Below, piece by piece: positions 8,475 to 16,879 of a DNA stretch of 64,000 bases. The translations under genes were made by a program, and so were the position numbers. Source of the stretch: Laceyella sacchari. GTDB lineage: Bacteria > Bacillota > Bacilli > Thermoactinomycetales > Thermoactinomycetaceae. The stretch spans positions 1,443,068 through 1,507,067 of the forward strand of contig NZ_SMDD01000001.1 of assembly GCF_004343255.1 (NCBI RefSeq). Direction: 5' to 3'. The notes beneath the pieces are model-generated. The model ran no database searches. It saw only the letters and a list, made by a program, of their open reading frames with translations, and was not told where the DNA came from. Every line of letters begins with the position of its first letter. Positions within the stretch are counted from its first letter, which is position 1.

Positions 8475-9923
8475 CTACCCTCCCAAATATTCGTTAATCA
8501 AGTGTTCCATATCATGTTCTTCAATCGGCCGTTTGCACATCGGACAATTGCCCAACCGCTTCATATAGGCAGCCAGCTCCTCGGTCAACCGCTTGATCTC
8601 TTCTTTTTTGTCGCGGCAAAACGCCTTGCCGATCTGCACTCGCCTCGACACATCCGACCATTGCTTATACAATTCGACCAAGCGGTTTAACCGCTCCTTC
8701 TTCATGGACAAAGCGGGGAGCATCTCTTGCCACACTGCCGGAACCCGCTCGTTGCGTTCAATGATGCGTTTCCATTGATCGCTCTCTTGCTGGATAAGCT
8801 TCCATCTCCGTTGCAATTGCACCAGTCTAGCCAAGCGCTCTGCCTGTTTTTGAAGATGTCCGACCGCCTGGTCCGCATCACGGACATGCACCATTGCTTG
8901 CAAGCGCTTCTCCAAACGCAGGCGTTCAGCATGATGCTCGTCCCATTTGCGTTTGCTTTCGACATAACGAACCAGACGATCATGACGCAGTTTTAACGAA
9001 TCCAGCTCCTTTTCCAATCTCGGCAAGGAAGCAGCGGCCTCGATGATGCGGCTCACTTTCTCCTTTTCCAGTCGCAAACGCCCCCATTGCTCATAGGCTC
9101 TTGTCAACAAGCGGTATCGAAATTTCTGCGTCTCCAGTTGTTGGACGATTCTCTCCGCTTCGGGCAACTGGCGCAAGCTGGCGATAAATTGCTCCGTTCC
9201 CGCTTTGGCCATGCCAAGGAGACCTAACTGCTCTTGAGCCTTGCGCAACCGTTCGCACAGCGCTTTCCGTTCCGTCGCCTTGCTGAAAGCCTCTTCGGCA
9301 AGCGACACTTGTTCTTCCAGCTCCGCAATGTTTTCATACGGTTGCAGTTTTTCTTTGATCTCGTCCCGGGATTGCTCGAGCTGTTTGATCTGGGCATTGA
9401 TCTGCTGACGGTCTGCGCTCGCTTTTTTCAAAGCATAATCGATCAGATGTGCCCCACTGATCCGCCCGATCGTCTTGGCTTTATTCTGATTGGATTCAAA
9501 CAAAAGAAACGGGCTCTCCAATTGGGTGCCAAAGTGGACATACAATTCTTTTTGATCCAGCTTGATCGGCTCAATGCCATGAGCGTCGACGATTTCTTGA
9601 GGTACCATATTGCCGAATCCCTCAAATACCTGTTCTTCTTCGCCTGGCTTTCGCAACAGATAACGATTGACAGAAGTACTGCGCACCCGCACCACTTCCG
9701 TTCCGTCAGCAAAGGTTAAGCTGACCCGGCATTCTTTGGCACCGCTCCGGATGTAATCTGAGCCGCGCGGCACATTGAACAGCACCCAACGGATGGCCCG
9801 CAAAATGGCGCTTTTCCCACTGTCTGACGCGCCCACAAACACGTTTAACCCATCCGAAAAATCTATCGTCGTATGCTGATGCGACTGGAAGTTCTCGATC
9901 ACCAACTTCTTAAAGGTGCTCAA
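8475..9923 (-). CDS. N-terminal half of a split Rad50/SbcC-like ATPase (Walker A, zinc hook)
   Basis: A 482-residue protein beginning with the SMC-like N-terminal ATPase lobe: KLVIENFQSHQHT, then Walker A GASDSGKSAIL near residue 31 and a Q-loop-like region. From about residue 165 it is coiled coil, ending in CPMCKRPIEEH at about 461, a Rad50-type zinc hook (CxxC). The protein stops about 20 residues after the hook, exactly where a full-length protein would turn back. The start is TTG at 9921-9923, supported by AAAGGAGAGG seven bases upstream; it overlaps the stop of the nuclease gene by four bases. Expected to bind ATP and DNA with the nuclease encoded just upstream. Not one of the usual ~1100-residue SbcC proteins. 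Confidence 0.85.
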   Translation of the reverse strand: MSTFKKLVIENFQSHQHTTIDFSDGLNVFVGASDSGKSAILRAIRWVLFNVPRGSDYIRSGAKECRVSLTFADGTEVVRVRSTSVNRYLLRKPGEEEQVFEGFGNMVPQEIVDAHGIEPIKLDQKELYVHFGTQLESPFLLFESNQNKAKTIGRISGAHLIDYALKKASADRQQINAQIKQLEQSRDEIKEKLQPYENIAELEEQVSLAEEAFSKATERKALCERLRKAQEQLGLLGMAKAGTEQFIASLRQLPEAERIVQQLETQKFRYRLLTRAYEQWGRLRLEKEKVSRIIEAAASLPRLEKELDSLKLRHDRLVRYVESKRKWDEHHAERLRLEKRLQAMVHVRDADQAVGHLQKQAERLARLVQLQRRWKLIQQESDQWKRIIERNERVPAVWQEMLPALSMKKERLNRLVELYKQWSDVSRRVQIGKAFCRDKKEEIKRLTEELAAYMKRLGNCPMCKRPIEEHDMEHLINEYLGG

Positions 9924-10900
9924 TGCCCGGCCTCTCCTTTCTCTTGTTCAATGGCGATCCGCCGTTGGGCTTCAAATTTGACTTCTTCGTCAATCCCGTT
10001 GAGGCGGGAGATTTCGTCGATGATATCCATTACGTCCACCGCTTGAAAGTCCGTTGCAGAACGGATCTGTTGGACGAAAGAAGCCAGTTGCTCCTGCCGG
10101 TACATGTTCTTCTCAATATAGGAACGATCCAGCACCTCTTCTCCGCTTGTGGCCGAACGAAGGGGAATCAGGCTGATTTGAATTGACTCGCCCAGTTCGA
10201 TCAAGGCGACTTGGGGCATCCGTTTGATTTCCGACGGGTGGTTGTTGATGCGGGCCAGCGCGCCCGGATTGACAATATATTTGCCGGCGCGGTGTTGCAA
10301 CGGAAATCCTGCATGGTAATGGCCGGTCAATAAAATGTCCACTGCGTCACACCAGACATCTCCCACCATGGTATGCGGTACCCCTTCCGGCAACGCGCGA
10401 TCCACCAGCATGCCATGCACCATATGAATGCAGTAGGCTGCTTCGCATTCGTTTTCCACATGGTAATCCAAATGAACTTCCCGCTTATCCAAATCATAAT
10501 GAAAAGGTTGTCCGCTGAGTTGGACGACCAAACCATCTTTCTCCAGCTTGACCTTCTGTCCGTCGCTAATCAGCCGAACCGTGCCAAATGCATCCAGCAA
10601 TCCCAACATGGTGCGTTCAATCGTGCTTGGATTGTGACCGTAGATATCATGGTTGCCAGCAATGGCATAAATCGGTGCGCGAAACCGACGAAACACTTGG
10701 GCAAACTCGCGCACAACGGCCGGAGACAGGTTGGGGCGGTCAAACACATCGCCCCCATGTAACACGAAATCAACCTGTTCCCGTTCAGCGATTTCAATCA
10801 CTTCCTCAATCTTGCGCCGGATGGTGAGTTGAAAGTCATCCGTTCGGCTGCGCGGAGAGGTTCCCCGGATATGCGTGTCAGTAAAATATAAAATCCGCAT
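9920..10900 (-). CDS. Mre11/SbcD-like metallophosphoesterase
   Basis: A 326-residue calcineurin-like phosphoesterase carrying the nuclease motifs in order: FTDTHI, HGGDVFDRP, AGNHDIYG, HGM and GHYHAG, all with intact metal ligands. A helical C-terminal tail of about 80 residues could be the part that binds the ATPase coiled coil, as in Mre11. Start ATG 10898-10900 shares one base with the recX stop and has AAGGGG upstream. Mre11/SbcD proteins are Mn-dependent DNA nucleases that process breaks and hairpins with Rad50/SbcC. Gene order recA-recX-nuclease-ATPase suggests recombinational repair. YhaO-like proteins are a second possible kinship. Confidence 0.88.
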   Translation of the reverse strand: MRILYFTDTHIRGTSPRSRTDDFQLTIRRKIEEVIEIAEREQVDFVLHGGDVFDRPNLSPAVVREFAQVFRRFRAPIYAIAGNHDIYGHNPSTIERTMLGLLDAFGTVRLISDGQKVKLEKDGLVVQLSGQPFHYDLDKREVHLDYHVENECEAAYCIHMVHGMLVDRALPEGVPHTMVGDVWCDAVDILLTGHYHAGFPLQHRAGKYIVNPGALARINNHPSEIKRMPQVALIELGESIQISLIPLRSATSGEEVLDRSYIEKNMYRQEQLASFVQQIRSATDFQAVDVMDIIDEISRLNGIDEEVKFEAQRRIAIEQEKGEAGH

Positions 10901-11553
10901 CAACCATTCCCCTTTTCAGCTTCATCACGATCGCGAAATTCCCGTAAAATCTCGTACACTAACGATACAGGATAACCTTGCCGTAACAAATACTGCCCCA
11001 ATCTGCGCTCAATCGTCGGCCAAGGTTCTCCGCATATACGAAGATAGCGCCGTTCGGCAATCTTCATTGCCAGCTGGCGCTGTTCTTCTTCGTCCATCTC
11101 TGCAAGCGCCTCATCAATATGAGATGAAGCCACTCCTTTTTTGGTCAATTCCTGACGCAAACGAAGCGTACCGTATCCTTTGTGCCGATGCCGTTCAGCT
11201 ACCCAGCTCTTGGCGTACTGGCGATCATCCAGGAAGCCCTGCGCTTCCATCTCCTTGATCGCCTGTTCACCCAAAGCCGCCTCATACCCCTTCTCTTTGA
11301 GATGTTGCTTCACTTCGTATACCGTGCGCGGTTTGTAAGAGAGATACCGCATCACGGCCTGCTTCACCTTGTTGTACTCTTCCGCTTGCAACAACTCTTC
11401 CAATTGGGACGGCTCCATTTCCATCCCTTTGTACAGATGAAATTTGACCAACACATCTTCGTGGACAAAACATACTTCCGTCCCATCCACGAAGATACGG
11501 TAACGCTTCGCCTGCTTGGAACACTTCTCAATTCGGGTGATGTAATTGGTCAC
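10900..11553 (-). CDS. recX: Regulatory protein RecX
   Basis: RecX, which binds RecA filaments and modulates strand exchange and SOS activity. The three-helix repeats are visible (YLSYKPRTVYEVKQHL, GFLDDRQYAKSW, GYGTLRLRQELTKKGV). The 217-residue length is in the usual range, slightly shorter than the Bacillus form. Start is GTG at 11551-11553 with AAGGGTG nine bases upstream and only 18 bases after recA, so it is in the recA operon. In B. subtilis recX is elsewhere; adjacency to recA is common in other bacteria. Confidence 0.93.
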   Translation of the reverse strand: MTNYITRIEKCSKQAKRYRIFVDGTEVCFVHEDVLVKFHLYKGMEMEPSQLEELLQAEEYNKVKQAVMRYLSYKPRTVYEVKQHLKEKGYEAALGEQAIKEMEAQGFLDDRQYAKSWVAERHRHKGYGTLRLRQELTKKGVASSHIDEALAEMDEEEQRQLAMKIAERRYLRICGEPWPTIERRLGQYLLRQGYPVSLVYEILREFRDRDEAEKGNG

Positions 11554-11571
11554 TTGTGGTCACCCTTCAGC

Positions 11572-12657
11572 TCACGCCTCAAGAGAAGGAGCGGTCTCCT
11601 CTTTTTCTTTCGACTTGCGGCCGCGCTTCTCTTCCTTGGCCGGCTCTGCCGGTTTCTCTTCAACTCGTGTCAGGGGCAGATCGTAGTGCGCACGAATCCG
11701 ATTTTCAATCTTCACTGAGATTTCTGGGTGATCCTTGAGGAACTGCTTGGCGTTTTCACGGCCCTGTCCGAGGCGATCCCCCTCGAAGGAATACCATGCT
11801 CCGCTCTTATTGACAATGTCCAGTTCAGCCGCGATATCAAGGACGCTTCCCTCTTTGGAAATCCCCTCGCCGAACATGATGTCTACTTCCGCTTGCTTAA
11901 ACGGAGGTGCGACCTTGTTTTTAACTACTTTGATTTTGGTTCGGTTACCGACCATGTCCGCTCCTTGTTTGATCGTCTCTTGGCGGCGCACTTCCAAGCG
12001 AACGCTGGAATAGAATTTCAGAGCCCGTCCACCCGGAGTCGTCTCTGGATTGCCGAACATGATACCCACTTTTTCACGAATTTGGTTGATGAAGATGGCG
12101 ATGGTTTTGGACTTGTTGATCGCTCCCGAAAGCTTGCGCAACGCTTGGGACATCAAACGGGCTTGCAAACCGACATGAGAGTCACCCATCTCCCCTTCGA
12201 TTTCCGCTTTCGGCACCAATGCCGCTACAGAGTCGATAATGATAATGTCCACGGCTCCACTACGCACCAACGCTTCGGCGATCTCCAACGCTTGTTCCCC
12301 CGTGTCTGGTTGGGACAACAACAATTCGTTGATGTTAACACCCAATTTTTGCGCATATACAGGGTCCAACGCGTGTTCCGCATCAATGAAAGCCGCAGTC
12401 CCTCCTGCGCGTTGCACTTCCGCAATCGCATGCAAAGCGACAGTGGTCTTACCGGAAGACTCAGGTCCATACACTTCGATAATCCGACCCCGTGGATATC
12501 CGCCGACACCCAGAGCAATATCCAGAGCCAGCGCCCCACTGGAAATCGTCTCCACTTGCGGGGTGGTTTCTTCCCCCATCCGCATGATTGAGCCTTTGCC
12601 AAATTGCTTTTCTATTTGTCTAAGTGCCATTTCTAACGCCTGACGACGATCTGACAT
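11572..12657 (-). CDS. recA: Recombinase RecA
   Basis: RecA forms filaments on single-stranded DNA, drives strand exchange and activates LexA self-cleavage. Walker [10 protein letters not shown] is at about residue 65, with IIIDSVAAL and [21 protein letters not shown] downstream; the C-terminal tail is lysine/glutamate-rich. An upstream in-frame ATG exists, but the ATG at 12655-12657 ([12 protein letters not shown]) has AGGAGG nine bases upstream and gives 361 residues, matching the family. A sigma-A promoter and a LexA box lie in the 150-base divergent gap. No terminator separates it from recX and the nuclease genes. Confidence 0.98.
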   Translation of the reverse strand: MSDRRQALEMALRQIEKQFGKGSIMRMGEETTPQVETISSGALALDIALGVGGYPRGRIIEVYGPESSGKTTVALHAIAEVQRAGGTAAFIDAEHALDPVYAQKLGVNINELLLSQPDTGEQALEIAEALVRSGAVDIIIIDSVAALVPKAEIEGEMGDSHVGLQARLMSQALRKLSGAINKSKTIAIFINQIREKVGIMFGNPETTPGGRALKFYSSVRLEVRRQETIKQGADMVGNRTKIKVVKNKVAPPFKQAEVDIMFGEGISKEGSVLDIAAELDIVNKSGAWYSFEGDRLGQGRENAKQFLKDHPEISVKIENRIRAHYDLPLTRVEEKPAEPAKEEKRGRKSKEKEETAPSLEA

Positions 12658-12695
12658 GCACAGTTCCTCCTCTTTCCGCTTAATCACATATACCC

Positions 12696-12724
12696 ATCAT
12701 AACCTGTTTTAATCCATCTGCCAA
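12696..12724 (-). promoter_or_regulatory. recA sigma-A promoter
   Basis: On the minus strand TTGGCA (12719-12724) and TATGAT (12696-12701) are separated by exactly 17 bases, about 40 bases upstream of the recA ATG. The LexA box lies ten bases further upstream. Confidence 0.8.
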
Positions 12725-12733
12725 GATCATTAG

Positions 12734-12747
12734 CGAACATTTATTCG
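12734..12747. promoter_or_regulatory. LexA (DinR) operator upstream of recA
   Basis: CGAATAAATGTTCG on the minus strand fits the Bacillus DinR/LexA consensus CGAAC-N4-GTTCG with one mismatch, the same kind of deviation as in the known B. subtilis recA box. It sits next to the -35 element, so SOS control of recA, and of the genes downstream of it, is expected. It also lies upstream of the divergent SufT-like gene. Confidence 0.8.
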
Positions 12748-12812
12748 TTTTTTTTGCAGGTGTCGGCAACAGCAAAATGTGGTACATTACAAACAGAAAG
12801 GGGGATATTCGA

Positions 12813-13130
12813 TTGGATAAAGAGAAATGCAGAGAGCGCATCATGGAGCAATTGGAAGAAGTAAACGACCCCGAGCTGAACATCGATATCGTCAACCTCG
12901 GCCTCGTCTATGGAGTGGATATCGACGATGATGGACGCGTTCAAGTGACAATGACCTTGACAGCCATGGGATGCCCGCTCGCCGGCACGATTGAGCAACA
13001 AGTGCGCGACGCCGTTCAAAAGGTGGATGGGGTGACAGATGTGCAAGTGGATATCGTCTGGAACCCGCCATGGGACAAAAGTCGCATGTCCCGCTTGGCC
13101 AAAATCGCGCTCGGCATTCATGATGGTTGA
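12813..13130 (+). CDS. MIP18/DUF59 family protein, SufT-like
   Basis: A 105-residue protein of the MIP18/DUF59 (SufT/PaaD) family, which assists iron-sulfur cluster assembly or insertion. Conserved features are NDPELNIDIVNLGLVYGV near the start, MTLTAMGCPLAG with the family cysteine, and WNPPWDKSRMS. The open frame begins further upstream, but TTG at 12813-12815 has AAAGGGGG eight bases upstream and yields the usual length. It is transcribed away from recA and ends in a shared terminator. A direct role with KorAB or other Fe-S proteins here is only conjecture. Confidence 0.88.
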   Translation: MDKEKCRERIMEQLEEVNDPELNIDIVNLGLVYGVDIDDDGRVQVTMTLTAMGCPLAGTIEQQVRDAVQKVDGVTDVQVDIVWNPPWDKSRMSRLAKIALGIHDG

Positions 13131-13136
13131 AATAAA

Positions 13137-13170
13137 AAAGACCGCCCACACATTGCGTCGGGCGGTCTTT
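13137..13170. terminator. Bidirectional terminator between SufT-like gene and helicase
   Basis: A perfect stem AAAGACCGCCC/GGGCGGTCTTT lies between two convergent genes, with A-rich and T-rich flanks that allow function in both directions. Confidence 0.9.
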
Positions 13171-13173
13171 ACT

Positions 13174-14757
13174 TTATCCTTTATTGCGCGGTCTTGCCGG
13201 TTCCATGTTAACACGGGCCCCGTTGATTTTGGATTGGCGCAACGCTTCATAAACGAATGGCGCCACATCCTCCGGCACTTCTACAAAAGAGAAGCGGTCA
13301 TAAATGTTGATCTTACCTACTTGCCGCAAGCCAATCCCTGCATGTTCAGCGATCGCTTTGGCCAACTCTTGCGGATTCAGGCTGGCATTGCGTCCAACAT
13401 TGATGAAGAAACGCACCATCCCGGGCGAAGCACCCGTTTCCCCAAAGTGATAGGTTGCATCGATATTCTTGACGAACCGCTCCGAGAAAGCCAGGTACAT
13501 GGCCGCAGCAGCCACTTTCTCCGCAGAAAGCTTCTCATTCATCTGTTCGATCATTTCTTCAAACAACGAGAGATCCGCATCTGATTTCACAATCTCTTCG
13601 ATTTGGCCCATCCAGCTTTGTTGTTGCTTTGCGGCCACTTCTTCCAAGCTGGGCAACTCCCGCGCCCGCAGTTTAACGCCTGTCTCCTGTTCAATGGTGC
13701 GCAATTGTTTCATTTCACGCGGTGTGACAAGCGTCAGAGCAAACCCTTTGCGACCCGCACGCCCCGTCCGTCCGATGCGGTGCACATAGCTCTCCACATC
13801 TTGCGGGATGTCGAAATTGATCACATGGGAAACGCTGCCCACATCGATGCCGCGAGCGGCTACGTCGGTCGCAACCAACAATTCAACTTCTCCCTGGCGG
13901 AACGCATTCATCACACGGTCACGCTGTTGCTGTGCCAAATCCCCATGCAATCCCCCTGCGAGGTACCCTCTAGCCTGGAGCGCATCAGTCAGTTCATCGA
14001 CTCCTTTTTTGGTACGGCAGAACACAATGGACAAATCGACTTCCTCACTGTCCAAAATCCGGCACAACGCATCGATCTTATGGTTTTCCAACACGCGATA
14101 GTATACTTGCTTGATGACCGGAACCGTCACTTCTCCGCGATTCACGGTGATATACTTAGGTTTGCGCATATATTTTTGTGCCAATTGCCGGATGGTTGTC
14201 GGCATCGTCGCCGAGAAGAGCAACAATTGCCGTTGCTTGGGCAGGTATTGGAACACCGCTTCGATGTCGTCGATGAAGCCCATGTCCAACATTTCATCGG
14301 CTTCATCCAACACCATGATCTCTACACTGGAAGTGTCAATCGTTCCGCGACGCAGATGGTCGAGCAAACGGCCGGGGGTGCCGATAACCACATGAACCCC
14401 TTGCTGCAACGCTTTAATCTGTCTGCCAATCGCTTGGCCACCGTAAATCGGCAACGTCTTCACCCGCTTGGGCCGGCCGATCCGGCGCATTTCTTCAGAG
14501 ACTTGGATCGCCAATTCGCGGGTCGGTGCCAATATCATCGCTTGCACCGCTTGATGGCTGGTGTCAATCCGTTCCAACACCGGAATCCCGAATGCCGCAG
14601 TCTTTCCGGTACCGGTTTGGGCTTGCCCGATCACATCTTCCCCGCGCAACACCGCAGGAATGCACTCCGCTTGGATCGGGGAGGCTTCCTCAAAGCCAAT
14701 ATCTTGAATGCCTTTTAAAATTTCTTTGCTTAACGCAAATTGGTCAAAACGACTCAT
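13174..14757 (-). CDS. DEAD-box RNA helicase (DeaD/DbpA type)
   Basis: ATP-dependent RNA helicase with all core motifs: Q motif (GFEEASPIQ), AQTGTGKT near residue 45, PTRELA, TPGRLLDHL, VLDEADEM, FSATMP, ARGIDVG and HRIGRTGR. After the two RecA-like lobes (to about residue 370) comes a linker and a C-terminal DbpA-type RNA-binding domain (VRFFINVGRNASLNPQELA), ending in a short basic tail; 527 residues in total. Such enzymes help ribosome assembly or RNA decay; the B. subtilis relatives are CshA and DbpA/YxiN, and which is the true counterpart cannot be decided here. The ATG overlaps the cinA stop (ATGA), so the two are coupled. Confidence 0.93.
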   Translation of the reverse strand: MSRFDQFALSKEILKGIQDIGFEEASPIQAECIPAVLRGEDVIGQAQTGTGKTAAFGIPVLERIDTSHQAVQAMILAPTRELAIQVSEEMRRIGRPKRVKTLPIYGGQAIGRQIKALQQGVHVVIGTPGRLLDHLRRGTIDTSSVEIMVLDEADEMLDMGFIDDIEAVFQYLPKQRQLLLFSATMPTTIRQLAQKYMRKPKYITVNRGEVTVPVIKQVYYRVLENHKIDALCRILDSEEVDLSIVFCRTKKGVDELTDALQARGYLAGGLHGDLAQQQRDRVMNAFRQGEVELLVATDVAARGIDVGSVSHVINFDIPQDVESYVHRIGRTGRAGRKGFALTLVTPREMKQLRTIEQETGVKLRARELPSLEEVAAKQQQSWMGQIEEIVKSDADLSLFEEMIEQMNEKLSAEKVAAAAMYLAFSERFVKNIDATYHFGETGASPGMVRFFINVGRNASLNPQELAKAIAEHAGIGLRQVGKINIYDRFSFVEVPEDVAPFVYEALRQSKINGARVNMEPARPRNKG

Positions 14758-16007
14758 CGTGTTGTTTCACCTTTCTTTAAGCATTGCTGAAGAATGAAGC
14801 AAGCTTGTTTGGCTGCTTGCAATTGAATTCGCCTGCGTGAGCCCCTGAGTTGCAACCGATAGACGCGAACCGGTTTGGACGCTTCCTTTAACCCGATGAA
14901 AACGAGCCCCACCGGCTTCCCTTCAACCTCATCGGGTCCGGCGACACCTGTCACACTGAGCGCAAAATCGGTAGCAAACTGCTCCCGCACCCGCTCAGCC
15001 AAGGCCTCTGCCGTGTGGGAACTGACCGTTCCATGCCGCTCCAAGATCTCTTCAGGCACGCCGACCACTTGTTCCTTGCTAAACGCGGAATAAGAAACAA
15101 TGCCCCCCATAAACGCCTGACTGCTCCCCTTCATGGATGTAAGCAGTTGGGACAACATCCCTCCCGTGCAACTCTCGGCGACCGCCACGGTTTTCCCTTG
15201 TTGAATCAAAGAGCGCATGACCACTTCTTCCAGCGGTTCCTCACGCTCACTGTAGCAGTAATCTCCTGTTCTCTTCAGCACTTCTGTTTTTATTGGCGCG
15301 ATCAACTCCCGCGCTGCCGGCTCGGTAGCTGCCCGGGCAGTTAACCGCAAAGTCACGCCTGCTTCTTTCGCATATGTAGCGATGATGGGATTGTCATTAG
15401 CTTCAATCAAGTCTTTGCAAGTCTCCTCAAGGAGCGACTCGCCAATCCCAAAAAAGGACAATGCCTCGGACACCAACGCTTGCCCACTGGCAAAGGTGTC
15501 CAAGATATACGGACGAACTTGTTGCTCAAACATGGGGATCAATTCACGCGGTGGACCCGGCAGAAGCACATAAGTCACGCCGTCTTTGGAAACAGCCAAT
15601 CCAGGCGCTGTCCCATGCGCATTGTGAAACACAACGCCATCTTCAAAAACATGGGCCTGCTTGTAATTATTGGATGGAATGCTTCGCGAACGCCCTTGAA
15701 ACCACTCTTCCAACGCAGCCACTACAGCAGGGTCCCGCACCAATGGAATCCCCAAAAAAACCGAAAGCGTTTCCTTTGTCAAATCATCAAGCGTGGGGCC
15801 GAGTCCGCCACACAGGAAAACCAATTGAGAGCGCTTATGCGCCTGCTCAATAACTTCCATCAACCGCGCTTGATCATCACCAACAGAAGTGTGAAAAACC
15901 ACTTCCACTCCAAGGGAAAAACACTCGCGCGAGAGATAGGCGGAATGTGTGTCCACCGTTTCACCCAACAACAGCTCCGAACCGACCGTAATCACTTCCG
16001 CGCGCAT
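14754..16007 (-). CDS. cinA: CinA: competence/damage-inducible protein A
   Basis: CinA has an N-terminal molybdopterin-binding-like (MoCF) domain (ITVGSELLLGETVDTHS, LCGGLGPTLDDLTKE, LLPGPPRELIPMFE) and a C-terminal nicotinamide-nucleotide amidase domain (VAVAESCTGGMLSQLL, VTGVAGPDEVEG). It recycles pyridine nucleotides and in several Gram-positives is co-expressed with recA. ATG at 16005-16007 gives 417 residues with AGAGGA upstream; a longer open frame upstream has no conserved residues. It lies 44 bases after pgsA as in B. subtilis, but here a helicase gene is inserted between cinA and recA. Confidence 0.96.
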   Translation of the reverse strand: MRAEVITVGSELLLGETVDTHSAYLSRECFSLGVEVVFHTSVGDDQARLMEVIEQAHKRSQLVFLCGGLGPTLDDLTKETLSVFLGIPLVRDPAVVAALEEWFQGRSRSIPSNNYKQAHVFEDGVVFHNAHGTAPGLAVSKDGVTYVLLPGPPRELIPMFEQQVRPYILDTFASGQALVSEALSFFGIGESLLEETCKDLIEANDNPIIATYAKEAGVTLRLTARAATEPAARELIAPIKTEVLKRTGDYCYSEREEPLEEVVMRSLIQQGKTVAVAESCTGGMLSQLLTSMKGSSQAFMGGIVSYSAFSKEQVVGVPEEILERHGTVSSHTAEALAERVREQFATDFALSVTGVAGPDEVEGKPVGLVFIGLKEASKPVRVYRLQLRGSRRRIQLQAAKQACFILQQCLKKGETTR

Positions 16008-16051
16008 GCCATCGTTCCTCTCTAACGTAACTTCCTTCCAATGCATTTGGG

Positions 16052-16636
16052 TTACTGCAAATGGGTCATCGAGACGATCTTTCTGTTTTTGTAGAAATAA
16101 TCAAGTCCGGAAATCACCGTCACGATCACCGCAAGCCATGTAACAATTTCTGAGAATGGAAAAGCGATCGAAGAAAACGGAACATTGTTCAGCATCAACG
16201 CCACAATGGCGACGATCTGAGTGATCGTTTTCAGCTTCCCCAACGGACTAGCCGCGATGACCACCCCTTCAGCCACCGCAATCATCCTCAGACCTGTGAT
16301 GGCAAATTCGCGACTGATGATAACAATCGCAATCCACGCTTCCAGGCGTTGCATTTCGACAAGTGAAATCAATGCCGCCGTAATCAATAACTTATCGGCC
16401 AAAGGGTCCAAAAATTTACCCAATGTGGTCACCATTTTGTTTTTGCGGGCCAGATACCCATCCAGCCCGTCGGTGACGGCAGCCAAAATGAAAATGAAGG
16501 TGGCAATAATCTCACTCACGGTTAGGGTAACGCTTCCTACCTGGACGTAGCCCATATTAAAGCGAACCAACAAAAAAAGCATCACGACTGGTACTAAGAA
16601 GATACGGGCCAGCGTAATCTTGTTGGCTAGGTTCAC
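16052..16636 (-). CDS. pgsA: CDP-diacylglycerol-glycerol-3-phosphate 3-phosphatidyltransferase
   Basis: PgsA makes phosphatidylglycerol phosphate from CDP-diacylglycerol and glycerol-3-phosphate in the membrane. The CDP-alcohol phosphotransferase signature D-G-x2-A-R-x8-G-x3-D-x3-D is seen as DGLDGYLARKN...GKFLDPLADK. Several hydrophobic helices are present. A TTG nine bases upstream directly abuts the GGGAGG site, so the GTG at 16634-16636 (MNLANKITLARIFLVP), with nine-base spacing, is the better start; it gives 194 residues. Confidence 0.95.
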   Translation of the reverse strand: MNLANKITLARIFLVPVVMLFLLVRFNMGYVQVGSVTLTVSEIIATFIFILAAVTDGLDGYLARKNKMVTTLGKFLDPLADKLLITAALISLVEMQRLEAWIAIVIISREFAITGLRMIAVAEGVVIAASPLGKLKTITQIVAIVALMLNNVPFSSIAFPFSEIVTWLAVIVTVISGLDYFYKNRKIVSMTHLQ

Positions 16637-16844
16637 CTTAACCAACCTCCCTGGCTATGACAGATTCACTCAGATAGTAATGTAATTTATAGCACCATCT
16701 TAAACCAAGAACCATCTTTTTGGTCAGATGGGAAATAACTGAATAAGCGGGCCCGTCAGCACCCTGGTCAGCACACACTCTCAAGCCAAAGCTTTCCTAG
16801 TGTAATTCTTTCGTAAGTATAAACCAACCGGCTGGGCGGTGTCA

Positions 16845-16870
16845 AAAAAGAGCAGGGATTCCCCTGCCCT
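16845..16870 (-). terminator. Terminator after RodZ-like gene 1
   Basis: GCAGGG-gaat-CCCTGC hairpin followed by TTTTTT on the minus strand, ten bases after the stop of the RodZ-like gene at 16880. It separates that gene from pgsA. Confidence 0.85.
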
Positions 16871-16879
16871 ATTCCATGC

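Noticed and set aside
11728..12591. 287-codon plus-strand frame opposite recA
   Set aside because: Antisense shadow of recA; no family resemblance.
13603..14718. 371-codon open frame on the plus strand opposite the DEAD-box helicase gene
   Set aside because: Antisense shadow of a well-supported gene; product is Arg/His/Gln-rich with no recognisable domain and no ribosome binding site.
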